Origin: JAUICS01 sp964384335
GTDB lineage: Bacteria > Pseudomonadota > Alphaproteobacteria > Micavibrionales > Micavibrionaceae
Direction: 5' to 3'
DNA: 49,957 nucleotides
NCBI GenBank assembly: GCA_964384335.1
Contig: CAYLKN010000015.1
Location: 1 to 49,957 of the forward strand
The notes under the pieces are model-generated. The model made no database searches. It saw nothing but the letters and a program-made list of their open reading frames with translations, and was not told the DNA's origin. Positions 35,230 to 44,152 of this stretch are shown in pieces (position 1 is the first letter of the stretch; each line of letters starts with the position of its first letter). A program made the translations under genes and the position numbers.

Positions 35230-35364
35230 AATCCACCATTTCCAGATAATTATGGTTAACGTTGAATTAAGTATGCGTGATAATTCTTAGGAGGAAGTTA
35301 ACGCCGTGAAAAAAAGAAAAAAAACAACCTGAGGTTTTCTGGCTGGTATTTCCCGGATTTTTTC

Positions 35365-36621
35365 CTACTGATTCATAGACTGGAAAAACTCGTCGTTTGT
35401 TTTTGTGTTCTTAAGCTTGTCGATCAGGAACTCCACCGCATCGACTGTTCCCATAGGATTGAGAATACGGCGCAACACCCACATTTTCGACAGCACGTCC
35501 TTGCCGACAAGAAGCTCTTCCTTTCTGGTCCCGGACCGCTGAATATCAATTGACGGAAATACGCGCTTGTCTACAAGTTTTCTGTCCAGAATGATTTCAG
35601 AATTTCCTGTTCCCTTGAATTCTTCAAAAATAACTTCGTCCATCCGGCTGCCTGTTTCCACGAGTGCGGTCGCTATAATCGTCAAAGACCCGCCCTGTTC
35701 AATATTTCTTGCGGCACCGAAAAACCGTTTCGGCCGCTGCAGGGCATTGGCGTCAACACCGCCTGTCAGAACCTTCCCGGAGCTTGGGACAACCGTATTA
35801 TAGGCCCGCGCCAGCCGGGTAATGGAATCCAGCAGAACGACAACATCTCTTTTGTGTTCAACAAGGCGCTTCGCTTTTTCCATCACCATCTCCGCAACCT
35901 GAACATGGCGTGAGGCAGGTTCATCAAACGTTGAGGATATAACCTCCCCGCGGACAGAACGGGCCATATCCGTAACTTCTTCCGGCCGTTCGTCGATCAG
36001 CAATACAATGAGATAAACTTCAGGATGGTTATGCGCAATTGAGGATGCGATATTCTGCAGCATAACGGTTTTTCCGGTCCGCGGCGGCGCAACGATAAGA
36101 GCTCTTTGCCCGAAACCGAGGGGCGTGACAAGCTCGATTATCCTCTGCGTAAGTACCTTTTTTGTCGGATCCTGAAACTCCAGATCAAGTTTCCGCGACG
36201 GATAAAGGGGCGTCAGATTGTCAAAATTAATGCGGTGTCTTATTTTCTCCGGCGGTTCGCTGTTTATCGATCCTACACGCAGCAAGGCAAAATAACGCTC
36301 GCTGTCTTTTGGTGCCCTGATCTCGCCTTCAACAATATCACCCGTTCTGAGACCGAAACGGCGCACCTGACTAGGCGATACATATATGTCATCCGGCCCG
36401 GGAAGATAATTTTCCTCCGGCGATCTCAAAAATCCGAAGCCGTCCTGCAATACCTCCAGAACACCGGTCCCGGAAATCGGAACACCCTCATCCGCCAGTT
36501 TCTTCAAAACCGCAAACATAATATCCTGTTTGCGCATGACATTACAGTTTCCAATTTCAAGTTCTTCTGCAAATGCCAGGAGTTCCGCCGGGGATCTGGT
36601 CTTTAACTGCTGTAAATTCAT
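35365..36621 (-). CDS. rho: transcription termination factor Rho
   Basis: A 418-residue hexameric RNA-dependent ATPase that ends transcripts and silences untranslated RNA. The N-terminal MNLQQLKTRSPAELLAFAEELEI helical part is followed by the cold-shock-type RNA-binding domain (GFGFLRSPEENYLPGPDDIYVS), Walker A (GQRALIVAPPRTGKT), Walker B (VVLLDSITRLARAYN) and the R-loop region GTRKEELL. I chose the ATG at 36621 over an in-frame one at 36675, because homologues begin with MNLQxLK and a GAGAA sequence precedes it. It lies between cheZ and hemJ, all leftward. Confidence 0.97.
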   Translation of the reverse strand: MNLQQLKTRSPAELLAFAEELEIGNCNVMRKQDIMFAVLKKLADEGVPISGTGVLEVLQDGFGFLRSPEENYLPGPDDIYVSPSQVRRFGLRTGDIVEGEIRAPKDSERYFALLRVGSINSEPPEKIRHRINFDNLTPLYPSRKLDLEFQDPTKKVLTQRIIELVTPLGFGQRALIVAPPRTGKTVMLQNIASSIAHNHPEVYLIVLLIDERPEEVTDMARSVRGEVISSTFDEPASRHVQVAEMVMEKAKRLVEHKRDVVVLLDSITRLARAYNTVVPSSGKVLTGGVDANALQRPKRFFGAARNIEQGGSLTIIATALVETGSRMDEVIFEEFKGTGNSEIILDRKLVDKRVFPSIDIQRSGTRKEELLVGKDVLSKMWVLRRILNPMGTVDAVEFLIDKLKNTKTNDEFFQSMNQ

Positions 36622-36816
36622 GGAGTTCTCAACATTCGGGTAAAAGAAATAATTCAGGGAAAAATTTCCGACCAATAATAAATTTAAACCTGTAAGTTAT
36701 TTAATCCGCGCGAATAAAAGCAATTTCTCTTTTATTACAACTCAAAATACGGATTGAATTTTAAGGATTATCTAAAAACACTTGTTTTATACTTTAATAA
36801 ATCAAGGGCGTCAACA

Positions 36817-37263
36817 CTAAAAAGGCTTTACAACCGCCATCAGGACAATAATTATCATCAGCGCGGTCGGGACTTCATTTACAACTCTGAAAAATCCGGC
36901 CGTTTTTTGATTTTCACCCCTTTCGAATTTCTTTCGCCAGCGCGCAAAAACATGGTGAACACCCGTCAGTAAAACCACGCATGTCAGTTTAAGATGCATC
37001 CACCCTTCATTAAGCAGAACAGGATTGGCATATAGCATCATAAGACCAAACACCCAGGACGCAATCATTGCGGGATTCATAATTATTTTCAACAGTCTCT
37101 CTTCCATGAGTGTCAATGTATCGGCGGTTTCCGAACCATGCCCGGAACCGGCATGATACACAAAAAGCCGGGGCAGATATAAAAGCCCGGCCATCCATGC
37201 TATTACCGCAATGATGTGCAGGGCCTGGATCCAGAGATAGTTTTCAAGAATAAAAGTCTGCAT
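36817..37263 (-). CDS. hemJ: protoporphyrinogen oxidase HemJ
   Basis: A 148-residue integral membrane protein of the HemJ family (formerly UPF0093), which oxidises protoporphyrinogen IX to protoporphyrin IX in many bacteria lacking HemG and HemY. Four hydrophobic helices are visible, with conserved His in QALHIIAVIAWMAGLLYLPRLFVYH, the Lys/Leu motif of WMHLKL, and TAL/PTALMIIIVLMAVVKPF near the end. It starts six bases after the hemE stop, so the two heme-biosynthesis genes form an operon, as they often do in alphaproteobacteria. Confidence 0.93.
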   Translation of the reverse strand: MQTFILENYLWIQALHIIAVIAWMAGLLYLPRLFVYHAGSGHGSETADTLTLMEERLLKIIMNPAMIASWVFGLMMLYANPVLLNEGWMHLKLTCVVLLTGVHHVFARWRKKFERGENQKTAGFFRVVNEVPTALMIIIVLMAVVKPF

Positions 37264-37269
37264 TATGCT

Positions 37270-38325
37270 CTACCTGCGTTTTGCTCTTATAAATTCAACA
37301 AGATGGCCAACGGATTGAGGATCGGTGTTTTTGTTGACCCCGTGGCCAAGGTTGAAAATATACGGCCTGTCCGAAAATGTATTCAATAGTCTTTCCGTCT
37401 GTTCCTCAAGGCTTTTTTTACCAGAAAGAAGATAACACGGATCAAGATTACCCTGAACCGGAATACTCCGTGGTATGGAGAGTTTTGCAAAATCCAGGGG
37501 AACAGTGTAATCAAGGCTGACGGCATCAACCGCCGTTACTTTGATATAGGCCGGTATTCTGGCGGCCGATCCTTTCGGGAAGCCGATAATGGGAATATCC
37601 GGGTGGATTTTTTTCAGGTCTGACACAATTTGCGCTGTCGGCCGGAGAACGCATCTTTCAAAGAGCGTGTCATCCACAATACCGGCCCAGCTGTCGAAAA
37701 GCTGGATAACCTCCGCCCCGGCTTTTATCTGGGCATCAAGGTAAGTGACAGTCGTCTCGCTCAGCAGGCATAAAAGATCTTCGAAAAACTCCGGGTCAGA
37801 AAGACTTATTCTTTTAACATCCATAAACTCCCGGCTTCCGCTTCCCTCGACCATGTAACATGCCACTGTCCACGGCGATCCTGCAAAACCGATAAGGACG
37901 GTATTGTCAAAACCTTCCGTCTTAAGCTTTGCCGATACAACAGAAACTGTTTCAGAAATTTTGTGAAATTTCCCTGAAACGTTCCGTTTATCCAAAATGC
38001 CAAGTGCATCACGGGAGCGGACAGGATCCAGGACCGGGCCTCTGCCTTCCTCAAACCTCACTTTCTGACCCAGAGCATCCGGAACAACAAGAATATCGGA
38101 AAAGAGTATCGCCCCGTCCATTTCATATCGCCTGACCGGTTGCATCGTAATTTCACTGGCTGTTTGAGGGGAATAAACCATATCCAGAAAATTGGCGTGG
38201 TCTTTTCTAATCTCCCTGTATTCAGGTAGATACCGGCCGGCCTGGCGCATCATCCATATTGGCGGCGGGCTAAGGGTTTCGCCTTTCAGAACTTTCATAA
38301 CGGGTTTGGTCATAAGATATTCCAT
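37270..38325 (-). CDS. hemE: uroporphyrinogen decarboxylase
   Basis: A 351-residue cytoplasmic enzyme that removes four carboxyl groups from uroporphyrinogen III to give coproporphyrinogen III. Family signatures PPIWMMRQAGRYLPEYR and the GFAGSPWTVACYMVEG region are present, along with LFDSWAGIV and the C-terminal NLGHGVNKNTDP. It is the first gene of hemE-hemJ and sits immediately left of the proposed replication origin, which is also its place in Caulobacter and Rickettsia. The ATG could be 38325 or 38313; the second (MTKPV) has GGA eight bases upstream and is at least as likely. Confidence 0.97.
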   Translation of the reverse strand: MEYLMTKPVMKVLKGETLSPPPIWMMRQAGRYLPEYREIRKDHANFLDMVYSPQTASEITMQPVRRYEMDGAILFSDILVVPDALGQKVRFEEGRGPVLDPVRSRDALGILDKRNVSGKFHKISETVSVVSAKLKTEGFDNTVLIGFAGSPWTVACYMVEGSGSREFMDVKRISLSDPEFFEDLLCLLSETTVTYLDAQIKAGAEVIQLFDSWAGIVDDTLFERCVLRPTAQIVSDLKKIHPDIPIIGFPKGSAARIPAYIKVTAVDAVSLDYTVPLDFAKLSIPRSIPVQGNLDPCYLLSGKKSLEEQTERLLNTFSDRPYIFNLGHGVNKNTDPQSVGHLVEFIRAKRR

Positions 38326-38375
38326 GTTTGCTTTTGATCATCTCGTTTTTAACAAATCTCCAAAAAGACTGTCCT

Positions 38376-38425
38376 GAAAAAAGAATAATTAAAATATTTA
38401 ATTTATAAGGTATTTATAGTTTTAG
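38376..38425. other. AT-rich tract, candidate DNA-unwinding element
   Basis: About fifty bases with very few G or C residues, including AATTAAAATATTTAATTTAT, lie immediately left of the perfect DnaA box. This is the usual layout of a DNA-unwinding element next to DnaA sites. It could also be only the promoter region of hemE. Confidence 0.45.
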
Positions 38426-38429
38426 ACCG

Positions 38430-38438
38430 TGTGGATAA
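38430..38438 (-). promoter_or_regulatory. DnaA box 1 (perfect 9 of 9)
   Basis: TGTGGATAA is the reverse complement of the high-affinity consensus TTATCCACA. It adjoins the AT-rich tract in the hemE-side half of the intergenic region. Confidence 0.7.
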
Positions 38439-38532
38439 CAGGGATATGTGTTTTTTCCCTTTTTCCCCCCTGTATTGGCAACCGGCGTTATCGTCATATT
38501 TTTTGGCGAGTCGCTTTCAAAAGAGAGGACAT

Positions 38533-38541
38533 TTATCCACC
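38533..38541 (+). promoter_or_regulatory. DnaA box 2 (8 of 9)
   Basis: TTATCCACC differs from the consensus TTATCCACA only in the last base. It lies 95 bases right of box 1, in the opposite orientation. Confidence 0.55.
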
Positions 38542-38758
38542 GGCAGGGAAAAAACAACTAACACAGGCAAATAGCGTATGGTTAAAATTGTATCAGGACA
38601 GCATAACTTTATACATTTTTTATCAATAGATTTTGGCATAGACTCTTACACAGGGTTATACGCTGTAATTTACAGATAAATTCCGGCCACCGGCCGAATC
38701 ATCTTAAGACTACGGCCAGAGATTACGTTCAGAAGAAAATCCATAATTTTATGATCCA

Positions 38759-39391
38759 ATGTTAAAAGACGCTTTTAAAAAACTCGATCCGAAAGATGCC
38801 CTGGAAATTATCCGGAAACTTAATGAGGAAAGTTGTGCGCCCACTCTCAATCCCGACTTGTGTGTCATTTTATCACAAAATCTTGATTTTTACGGCTCCG
38901 CCCACCTTCTGGATATTCAGGACTACAGTACCCACCCTTCACGCAAAATATACGCGGTGCATCACGCCCCGATAAAAGAAAACAATACGTCTCACTGCTT
39001 CACTTTTCTTGACTGGACAAACAGCCCTATTTACAAACTCAACAAAAAATTGCCGGTAACTCTTAGTAAAGCCAGTATTTTGGGATATGTGCGATTTTTC
39101 TTTTATTTTGTAAGCGGTGAACACGGTCAGTTTATAATTGTTGAAAATCTTGAGGAAGTCCCCTGGCGGGAGGAACAGCCGCAGGAAGCCAAAAGATCAC
39201 TGTCACGTTTTATAGAGCCCCTGCATAAAAAGGAAACTCCCCAGGGTTTCGAAGTAAAAGCATGCATGATTTTTAAGGATTCCCTTTTCAGCTGCCTTAT
39301 TGATATTGACCGTAACGGGTTTGTAAACGTTCGGGAAGAGCAGTTTCTGGTCGAGGATATTCCGGTTATGGAAGACGTTCTGAAAACCTAA
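38759..39391 (+). CDS. hypothetical protein flanking oriC
   Basis: A 210-residue soluble protein without signal peptide or membrane segment. Aromatic-rich beta-like strands (RFFFYFVSGEHGQFIIVENLEEVPWR) sit in the middle, with a charged start. I recognise no domain. It occupies the place of the unknown gene (RP001-like in Rickettsia) that flanks the hemE-side origin in other alphaproteobacteria, but I cannot confirm homology by eye. No good ribosome-binding site precedes the ATG at 38759. It is the first of a rightward series. Confidence 0.65.
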   Translation: MLKDAFKKLDPKDALEIIRKLNEESCAPTLNPDLCVILSQNLDFYGSAHLLDIQDYSTHPSRKIYAVHHAPIKENNTSHCFTFLDWTNSPIYKLNKKLPVTLSKASILGYVRFFFYFVSGEHGQFIIVENLEEVPWREEQPQEAKRSLSRFIEPLHKKETPQGFEVKACMIFKDSLFSCLIDIDRNGFVNVREEQFLVEDIPVMEDVLKT

Positions 39392-39493
39392 AAAAAATTT
39401 GGATTTTTCGATTTTGGTAGTAAAGCGTTAATAAACACCTCTCATAATAATAACTATAAGCTTTTGATTCCAACTCAAAACACGGTTAGTTTT

Positions 39494-40807
39494 ATGAGAG
39501 AAAAAGACGAACAAAAATATTGCAAATCAATCAGTTCGGAAAATGGGTACAAAGTATTTTACAGTATCAATAACGTCCAGCCGGTAAGGTGTTCATATAT
39601 TGGTGAAGAGCCTCATTTTTATCTTGATATCGAGACATCAGATGGAGAGGAAGATTCTCTTTTCTTTGCCATCGAGGAACTTGAAAGCCAGATCAATGCT
39701 TTAAAAGACAATATTTCACAGAATACGGACATTGATCTTGATTCAGGAAAATCCGTGAAAACCTTTGAACAGTTTTCAGAAAACATAAAAACTGTCTGTT
39801 GCGGAGAGAAAAAAACAATTTCCGGCAATGCAATCGATCTTTTAAGGCAGGTTATTGAAAAAAGCAGATTTGCGCGTGAGCTTATAAGTTTTGTTGACGC
39901 CTGCGGCTTTGAAATAACCCCTGCATTTCATACAGATACTTCATACACGGACTACCGTCAGAAAAAGGTGGAAATTAATACCGGGAGGGCAATTGACGAG
40001 CAGATCCTTCTTCTTGCAAAAGAACTCAGAAGAGTATGGCTCTACTGCAATGGGGGAAGCCGTAATCCGCTTGCTCTGGATTCAGACAAGTCGGTTCTGG
40101 TGAACAGGGTGCAGTATGCTGATCTGTGCGTTGCAATGATCAGAATTGCATGGGAACTTTCGCTTGAGGGTTACAGAGGAGCCTGGGAATGGCTTGAGAC
40201 TTCCTCACTCGGAAACATGGCTTTTGCTTTTTCAAGAGAGGCAAATCTTGATTTCAGAACGCTTAACAATGGCCGCGCGGCAAGTGTTGCATTTGAAACC
40301 TGGTTTTTATCAGAGCACTGCTACTACTACGACAGGGCTCTTATCCAGCAGATGCTGGTCGGTGCCAATGAGTTTACCGCACAAACAGATGTGCAGGCAG
40401 AAATATCGGCAATTGATCAGATAACAGCAACGGGAAAGATGCCTTACGGCAAAAATTACCTGGCAGAATATGCACAGCTGATTCTTTCCGATCCGGTTTT
40501 TACCGAGGTAAGAGACAGATCAAACGCCAATTTTCTGTGGTTTATAAAATTTGAAAAATCATTTAAAGAATCGGAACACAGCTTGCAATCAATCGAAAAT
40601 TGTCATACTGACAAATTTTATCCACAACATAAAATCCTATCAGATAAAAGCGAGACCTATGAAAAACGAGGAACAGTCACATTCTTATTTGAAAACGAAG
40701 AATTCAATTTTTCCCGGGAAGAGCCCGACAGAAAAAACAAAACCGGAAAGCCTGCAAAAGTCATCCGTTTCCCCGGGGAAGGCAGACAAGAATCAGAGAT
40801 GTTCTGA
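39494..40807 (+). CDS. degenerate DUF6782-like (putative metallopeptidase-related) protein, copy 1
   Basis: A 437-residue protein related to DUF6782, a family regarded as putative metallopeptidases with an HExxH zinc motif. In the equivalent helix this copy has LLLAKELRRVW, with Lys and Arg where the two His should be, and NRVQYADLCVAMI where an EAD-type third ligand is expected, so the zinc site is lost. The shared C-terminal pattern (NGRAASVAFETWFLSEH, then YLAEYAQLILSDPVF) links it to the next gene. The last ~80 residues are polar and basic. I use the ATG at 39494; a TTG at 39464 is possible. Neither has a good ribosome-binding site. Confidence 0.7.
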   Translation: MREKDEQKYCKSISSENGYKVFYSINNVQPVRCSYIGEEPHFYLDIETSDGEEDSLFFAIEELESQINALKDNISQNTDIDLDSGKSVKTFEQFSENIKTVCCGEKKTISGNAIDLLRQVIEKSRFARELISFVDACGFEITPAFHTDTSYTDYRQKKVEINTGRAIDEQILLLAKELRRVWLYCNGGSRNPLALDSDKSVLVNRVQYADLCVAMIRIAWELSLEGYRGAWEWLETSSLGNMAFAFSREANLDFRTLNNGRAASVAFETWFLSEHCYYYDRALIQQMLVGANEFTAQTDVQAEISAIDQITATGKMPYGKNYLAEYAQLILSDPVFTEVRDRSNANFLWFIKFEKSFKESEHSLQSIENCHTDKFYPQHKILSDKSETYEKRGTVTFLFENEEFNFSREEPDRKNKTGKPAKVIRFPGEGRQESEMF

Positions 40808-40826
40808 ATTACCTGGAGAAGACGAT

Positions 40827-41822
40827 ATGTTCCAGCCGCATTATAAAAATCAGAGGTTAAGATGCAAGAACGCGCAAACCCTCCCTCATATTGCGGCACA
40901 GAAAACCTCGGACGAAAATAAGGGGCATGTGCTCCTGAAGGATGTTTTAAGGTCACAAACATCTGGATCCGGGGAAAGTCAGACCCATATACTCTTGAAT
41001 CAGTTTTGTACAGAGGCGCGGAAAAGTGAAACGTTTCAGATGCTGGCAGACGACATCGCCGACCTTGAATGGGGATTGGAATTTGACGAAATCGGCAATA
41101 AAGGGCACTGTCTTGATTTCGGAAGGAAAATCATCACACTCGACAGTTGCGGGCTCCAACCCTCTTCAATACAGGCGTCGGAATATTTTTGTAATCTGGT
41201 GTTTCTGTGTTTCCTGAGGGCCACCAGAGACATATGGCAGGAAATGCGCTGGCCTGATCTTATCAGACACCTGTGTCCGGATTCGATCATGCTGATTGAG
41301 AGGTTGAAAAGTGCAGATGTCGATGTTGTCTCCGCACTAATGGCGTGGGAGATGAGAGAGGCAGGATACGAGAGCCTTTGGCGTCACATTATCTCATCCG
41401 ATGACGCGGATATCGCAAAGCCGTTCTCGGTGCCCGCTGCGCAAAAACACTCAAGTGCGGCCTTAAGTTTTCAAAAATGGTTTGAGTCATCGGACAGGGT
41501 GCGGTGGGTAGACCATGAAACACTTGAATATATGGATACTCTCATTTTTTCAAATGAAAGAAACCCCTTTGGCAAAAACAGGCTAAGTCCGAGGGATGTA
41601 GTGCGTGTCGGATGTTTCCCGGATAAAAAAAGCTATCTTAGCGAGACAGGGCGCGCAATCCTTGAAGATCCCTTCTATCTCGGGATGCAGGATCCCGTAA
41701 ACCAGGCACATTTCTATCACATCGTAAAGGATATGCAGTGCATTACTGTTCAGGGCGTCCAGTTTCAGGACCGCAGACTCGCCCGGATGATATTTCCCGA
41801 AGAAAAAGTAATGCAGGACTAG
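40827..41822 (+). CDS. degenerate DUF6782-like protein, copy 2
   Basis: A 331-residue paralogue of the preceding protein. Shared segments include SSAALSFQKWFESSDRVRWV against the first copy's ASVAFETWFLSEHCYYYD, YLSETGRAILEDPFYLGMQD against YLAEYAQLILSDPVFTEVRD, and SALMAWEMREAGYESLW against MIRIAWELSLEGYRGAW. The zinc helix is again broken (LVFLCFLRATRDIWQEM). The start at 40827 is chosen for the GGAGA ribosome-binding site; the frame is open back to 40551, but that part overlaps copy 1 and looks non-native. The two genes, 19 bases apart, form a tandem duplication in an operon close to oriC. Function is unknown, perhaps non-catalytic binding. Confidence 0.7.
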   Translation: MFQPHYKNQRLRCKNAQTLPHIAAQKTSDENKGHVLLKDVLRSQTSGSGESQTHILLNQFCTEARKSETFQMLADDIADLEWGLEFDEIGNKGHCLDFGRKIITLDSCGLQPSSIQASEYFCNLVFLCFLRATRDIWQEMRWPDLIRHLCPDSIMLIERLKSADVDVVSALMAWEMREAGYESLWRHIISSDDADIAKPFSVPAAQKHSSAALSFQKWFESSDRVRWVDHETLEYMDTLIFSNERNPFGKNRLSPRDVVRVGCFPDKKSYLSETGRAILEDPFYLGMQDPVNQAHFYHIVKDMQCITVQGVQFQDRRLARMIFPEEKVMQD

Positions 41823-41893
41823 ATTCCGAGTTTATCTTCGCATCTTATACTGTACTATCAGTTCAAATATATAATTAAAAGAGAGTCCCTGTT

Positions 41894-43258
41894 ATGCGTT
41901 TAGGAATGATAGGCAGCGGGTATGTGGGTCTGGTTTCAGGCGCCTGCTTTGCCGAGTTTGGAATAGAAGTCGTTTGTGTTGATAAGGACGAGGCTAAAGT
42001 CAAGTCCCTGAAAGAAGGTAAAATCCCGATTTACGAGCCCGGGCTTGAAGATCTGGTTCATAAGCAGAGGGAAGCCGGCCGCTTGTCATTCACAACAAAA
42101 CTTGAAGAGGCAGTCGCGGGAAGTGACGCCGTTTTTATTGCGGTTGGAACACCATCAAGACGGCATGACGGCGGCGCCGATCTTTCGCATGTATTTGAGG
42201 CCGCACGCGAAATTGCCAGACTTTCGGAAGGGTACCAGCTTGTTGTGACAAAATCGACGGTTCCTGTCGGGACTGCAAGAAAAGTGAGGGAGGTCCTTCA
42301 GCAGACAAACCCGGATGTTGAATTTGATGTCTGTTCAAATCCGGAGTTTCTTAGGGAAGGTGCCGCCATTAATGATTTTATGCGGCCTGATCGTGTTGTG
42401 ATCGGAGCCGATACGGAGAGGGCGGTCGAGATAATGCGAAAATTATACAGACCTTTGTATATCAATGAAACACCGATGCTTATAACAACCCTTGAAACTG
42501 CGGAAATCGTTAAATATGCCAGCAACGCCTTTCTGGCGACAAAAATTACGTTCATAAACGAGATTGCAAATCTTTGTGAAAAAACAAATGCAAACGTGCA
42601 GGATGTGGCAAGAGGTATGGGTTTTGATGGCCGGATAGGAAGCAAATTTCTCCATGCCGGTCCTGGGTTCGGCGGATCGTGTTTCCCCAAAGACACCAAG
42701 GCACTTGCCCAGATAGGAAAAGATTACAACTGCCCCCAGAACATTGTTGAAACCGTAATAACCGTCAATGATAACAGACAGAAAATGCTGGCCAGACGCA
42801 TAATTGAAGCCTGTGGAAACAGTCTTGAAAATAAAAAAATAGGCATTCTGGGTCTTTCATTCAAACCGAATACTGATGATGTGCGCGATGCCCCGTCACT
42901 CGTTATTATCCCCGAATTGCAAAAGGCAGGGGCGGAAATCGCGGCCTATGACCCCGCCGCGATGGAACAGGCCGCAAAGATTTTTGGTTCAGACATTGAA
43001 TGGTGTGAAGGTCCCTACGACGTTGCAGAAAATGCGCATGCGTTGGTTATTCTTACCGAATGGAATGAATTCAGGAGTTTGAATCTCTCGAAACTTGCCC
43101 AGATCATGGCGGAAAAACGACTGATTGATCTGAGGAATGTTTACAAAACGGCAGAGGTTAACGAATACGACTTTCATTATATTTCTGTCGGCAGGCCCGA
43201 ACTGGTCCCAACGGGAAGAGATTTGAAAGTTGCGGGCACCGGGACGGGCGGGTATTGA
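41894..43258 (+). CDS. ugd: UDP-glucose 6-dehydrogenase
   Basis: A 454-residue NAD-dependent enzyme oxidising UDP-glucose to UDP-glucuronate, a precursor for acidic polysaccharides and LPS sugars. The N-terminal Rossmann motif GSGYVGLVSGACFAEFG, GTPSRRHDGGADL and the catalytic-Cys motif GFGGSCFPKDTKAL are present, along with the C-terminal UDP-binding GLSFKPNTDDVRDAPSL. An AGAGAG ribosome-binding site precedes the ATG. cysD follows 66 bases on, suggesting that UDP-glucuronate supply is expressed together with sulfate activation. Confidence 0.97.
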   Translation: MRLGMIGSGYVGLVSGACFAEFGIEVVCVDKDEAKVKSLKEGKIPIYEPGLEDLVHKQREAGRLSFTTKLEEAVAGSDAVFIAVGTPSRRHDGGADLSHVFEAAREIARLSEGYQLVVTKSTVPVGTARKVREVLQQTNPDVEFDVCSNPEFLREGAAINDFMRPDRVVIGADTERAVEIMRKLYRPLYINETPMLITTLETAEIVKYASNAFLATKITFINEIANLCEKTNANVQDVARGMGFDGRIGSKFLHAGPGFGGSCFPKDTKALAQIGKDYNCPQNIVETVITVNDNRQKMLARRIIEACGNSLENKKIGILGLSFKPNTDDVRDAPSLVIIPELQKAGAEIAAYDPAAMEQAAKIFGSDIEWCEGPYDVAENAHALVILTEWNEFRSLNLSKLAQIMAEKRLIDLRNVYKTAEVNEYDFHYISVGRPELVPTGRDLKVAGTGTGGY

Positions 43259-43324
43259 CATGTTCTGTCAATCCCGCAATATACGACAATTGGAAATTTA
43301 ATGCACTGAACACAGTAAAGGCAT

Positions 43325-44122
43325 ATGTATACCTACCTTAAAGATCTGGAATCGCAATCAATCTACATTATTCGGGAAGCGTACAACCGGATAAATCCTT
43401 TGGCTATGATGTGGTCTATCGGAAAGGACTCCACCGCACTCCTGTGGCTTGTCAGAAAGGCTTTTTTTGGCAAAGTTCCTTTCAAGCTGGTGCTTCTGGA
43501 TACGGAGATGGAGTTGCCGGAAGTTTATGAGTTTCGGGATAAATACACCAAAGAATGGAACCTGGATGTTCATAATGAAATCTGTCCGCCGGAGGATCAG
43601 ATGGATCCAACACTCCCGCCCGCAACGCGGGCCGCAATGCGCAAGACTGAGGGTCTCAAGAACGTAATGCGGAATTTCGGCTTTCGCGGAGTTTTTGCGG
43701 GGATAAGAAGGGATGAGCAGTCCATGCGCGCCAAGGAAAGAATTTTCTCTCCGCGGACCATTGACGGTGACTGGGACTACAAAGATCAACCGGCAGAATT
43801 CTGGGACCAGTATAAAACAGAATTTCCGCAAGGTTGCCATGTCCGTATCCATCCCCTTCTTCACTGGACCGAAGTTGACATATGGCGTTACACGAAACAG
43901 GAGAATATTCCAACAGTTCCGCTCTATTTCGCGCAAGGCGGCAAGCGCTACAGATCGCTTGGTGAAAAAAATATTACATTTCCTGTCGATAGCAATGCAT
44001 CAACAATTGATGAAATCATAGAAGAGCTTGAGACGACAAAAACATCCGAACGATCAGGCCGGGCCATGGACAGGGAAACAGAAGACAGTTTTGAGAAACT
44101 GCGCTCAAGCGGGTATATGTAA
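43325..44122 (+). CDS. cysD: sulfate adenylyltransferase subunit 2
   Basis: A 265-residue PP-loop ATP pyrophosphatase forming APS from sulfate and ATP, with CysN as GTPase partner. The PP-loop is WSIGKDSTALLWL (Ile in place of the more usual Gly). Family segments VLLDTEMELPEVYEFRD, VFAGIRRDEQSMRAKERIFS, HPLLHWTEVDIWRYT and YFAQGGKRYRSLGE are present. It is slightly shorter than the ~300-residue norm, but both ends look natural (starting MYTYLKDLESQSIYIIREAY). cysNC follows after 30 bases. Confidence 0.95.
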   Translation: MYTYLKDLESQSIYIIREAYNRINPLAMMWSIGKDSTALLWLVRKAFFGKVPFKLVLLDTEMELPEVYEFRDKYTKEWNLDVHNEICPPEDQMDPTLPPATRAAMRKTEGLKNVMRNFGFRGVFAGIRRDEQSMRAKERIFSPRTIDGDWDYKDQPAEFWDQYKTEFPQGCHVRIHPLLHWTEVDIWRYTKQENIPTVPLYFAQGGKRYRSLGEKNITFPVDSNASTIDEIIEELETTKTSERSGRAMDRETEDSFEKLRSSGYM

Positions 44123-44152
44123 GGTAAAACACGTAATAACAAGAATTGAAAA

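Larger units (their letters stand above)
38326..38758. other. candidate chromosomal replication origin (oriC)
   Basis: This 433-bp region between the divergent hemE and an unknown gene holds no gene I can support. It contains a perfect DnaA box, TGTGGATAA (38430-38438), an 8-of-9 box, TTATCCACC (38533-38541), two 7-of-9 candidates (TTATACATT at 38609, CTTACACA near 38647), and an AT-rich tract (38376-38425) next to the first box that could be the unwinding element. Its context, hemE on one side and parABS nearby, matches the known alphaproteobacterial origin. The box number is low for an origin, so the exact limits and the call need GC-skew support. Confidence 0.65.

Noticed and set aside
35292..35333. 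Short GTG-started Lys-rich ORF between cheZ and rho
   Set aside because: It has a GGAGG nearby but is eight codons long, ends at once, and matches nothing; likely chance in A-rich sequence.
38326..38758. CtrA-type sites (TTAA-N7-TTAA) in the origin region
   Set aside because: TTAA pairs occur, but the spacing I could find is five bases, not seven, so Caulobacter-type CtrA control is not supported.
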